From assembly GCF_026013365.1 (NCBI RefSeq), contig NZ_JAPDOE010000009.1, positions 1 through 64,000 of the forward strand: DNA of 64,000 nt, given 5' to 3'. Of the stretch, positions 64,000 through 64,000 are shown one piece after another. A program made the position numbers and the translations under genes. The notes below the pieces were generated by a model. That model worked only from the letters and a program-made list of their open reading frames with translations, was not told where the DNA came from and did no database searches. The DNA is from Paenibacillus sp. LS1. Lineage in GTDB: Bacteria > Bacillota > Bacilli > Paenibacillales > Paenibacillaceae. Within the stretch, counting starts at the first letter, position 1, and each line of letters opens with the position of its first letter.

Positions 64000-64000
64000 T

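Overview
The window reads as chromosomal DNA of a Paenibacillus-type Gram-positive soil bacterium. Two very large exported proteins end in three S-layer-homology (SLH) repeats, the gene set (rhaEW/rhaA, scrRBA, cysJI, RNase J, treR, YeeI-type YebC protein, mhqN) is Bacillales-like, GTG and TTG starts with strong GGAGG sites are frequent, and there are several plant-polysaccharide hydrolases with CcpA-type cre sites. I see no rRNA, tRNA, CRISPR array, phage module or transposase gene.

Layout. 1-4 kb: leucine-rich-repeat protein, quinone-type nitroreductase (mhqN-like) under a dyad operator, a decayed coding remnant, a secreted M15 D,D-carboxypeptidase and a HesB-like protein. 4.1-8.7 kb: a four-gene operon with an osmoprotectant/ergothioneine-type ABC transporter (ATPase plus fused permease and binding protein), a glutathione-reductase-like flavoprotein with an altered C-terminal motif, and a DUF1349 protein. 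8.9-11.2 kb: SET-domain protein and ABC-F ATPase. 11.3-16.8 kb: a cre-controlled, SLH-anchored GH43 enzyme. 17-20.6 kb: cysJI. 20.9-25.6 kb: YebC-family protein, two DUF606 transporters around a Crp/Fnr regulator, NIF3-like protein. 25.0-28.3 kb: heme oxygenase plus bacteriophytochrome with a degenerate GGDEF domain.

28.5-33.6 kb holds a tightly packed three-gene operon (TerB_N/TerB_C protein, BrxD-like DUF2791 ATPase, Lhr/BrxH-like helicase). It looks like the BrxD-BrxH part of type 2 BREX without methylase, PglZ or PglW, and is the best candidate for an under-described system. Directly after it, an EamA transporter is preceded by a promoter, a three-way-junction RNA resembling a variant purine riboswitch, and an overlapping terminator. 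34.9-35.1 kb is a MITE-like element. 35.2-44.4 kb: cupredoxin, NAD-dependent epimerase, and a 2,484-residue surface protein of Ig-like and FN3 repeats with a terminator hairpin inside its leader. 44.4-48.7 kb: treR-like regulator without trehalose genes, next to a DUF5107-TPR protein.

49-64 kb is a carbohydrate block: GH5 mannanase with a cre in its promoter spacer, rhaEW-rhaA, an RNase J, the scrR-scrB-scrA sucrose locus with cre and twin LacI-type operators, two small unrecognised genes, and a GH5/X2/CBM46 endoglucanase with a cre at the window edge. Four cre-like sites at four sugar-utilisation promoters suggest one CcpA regulon; the sequence alone does not prove binding.
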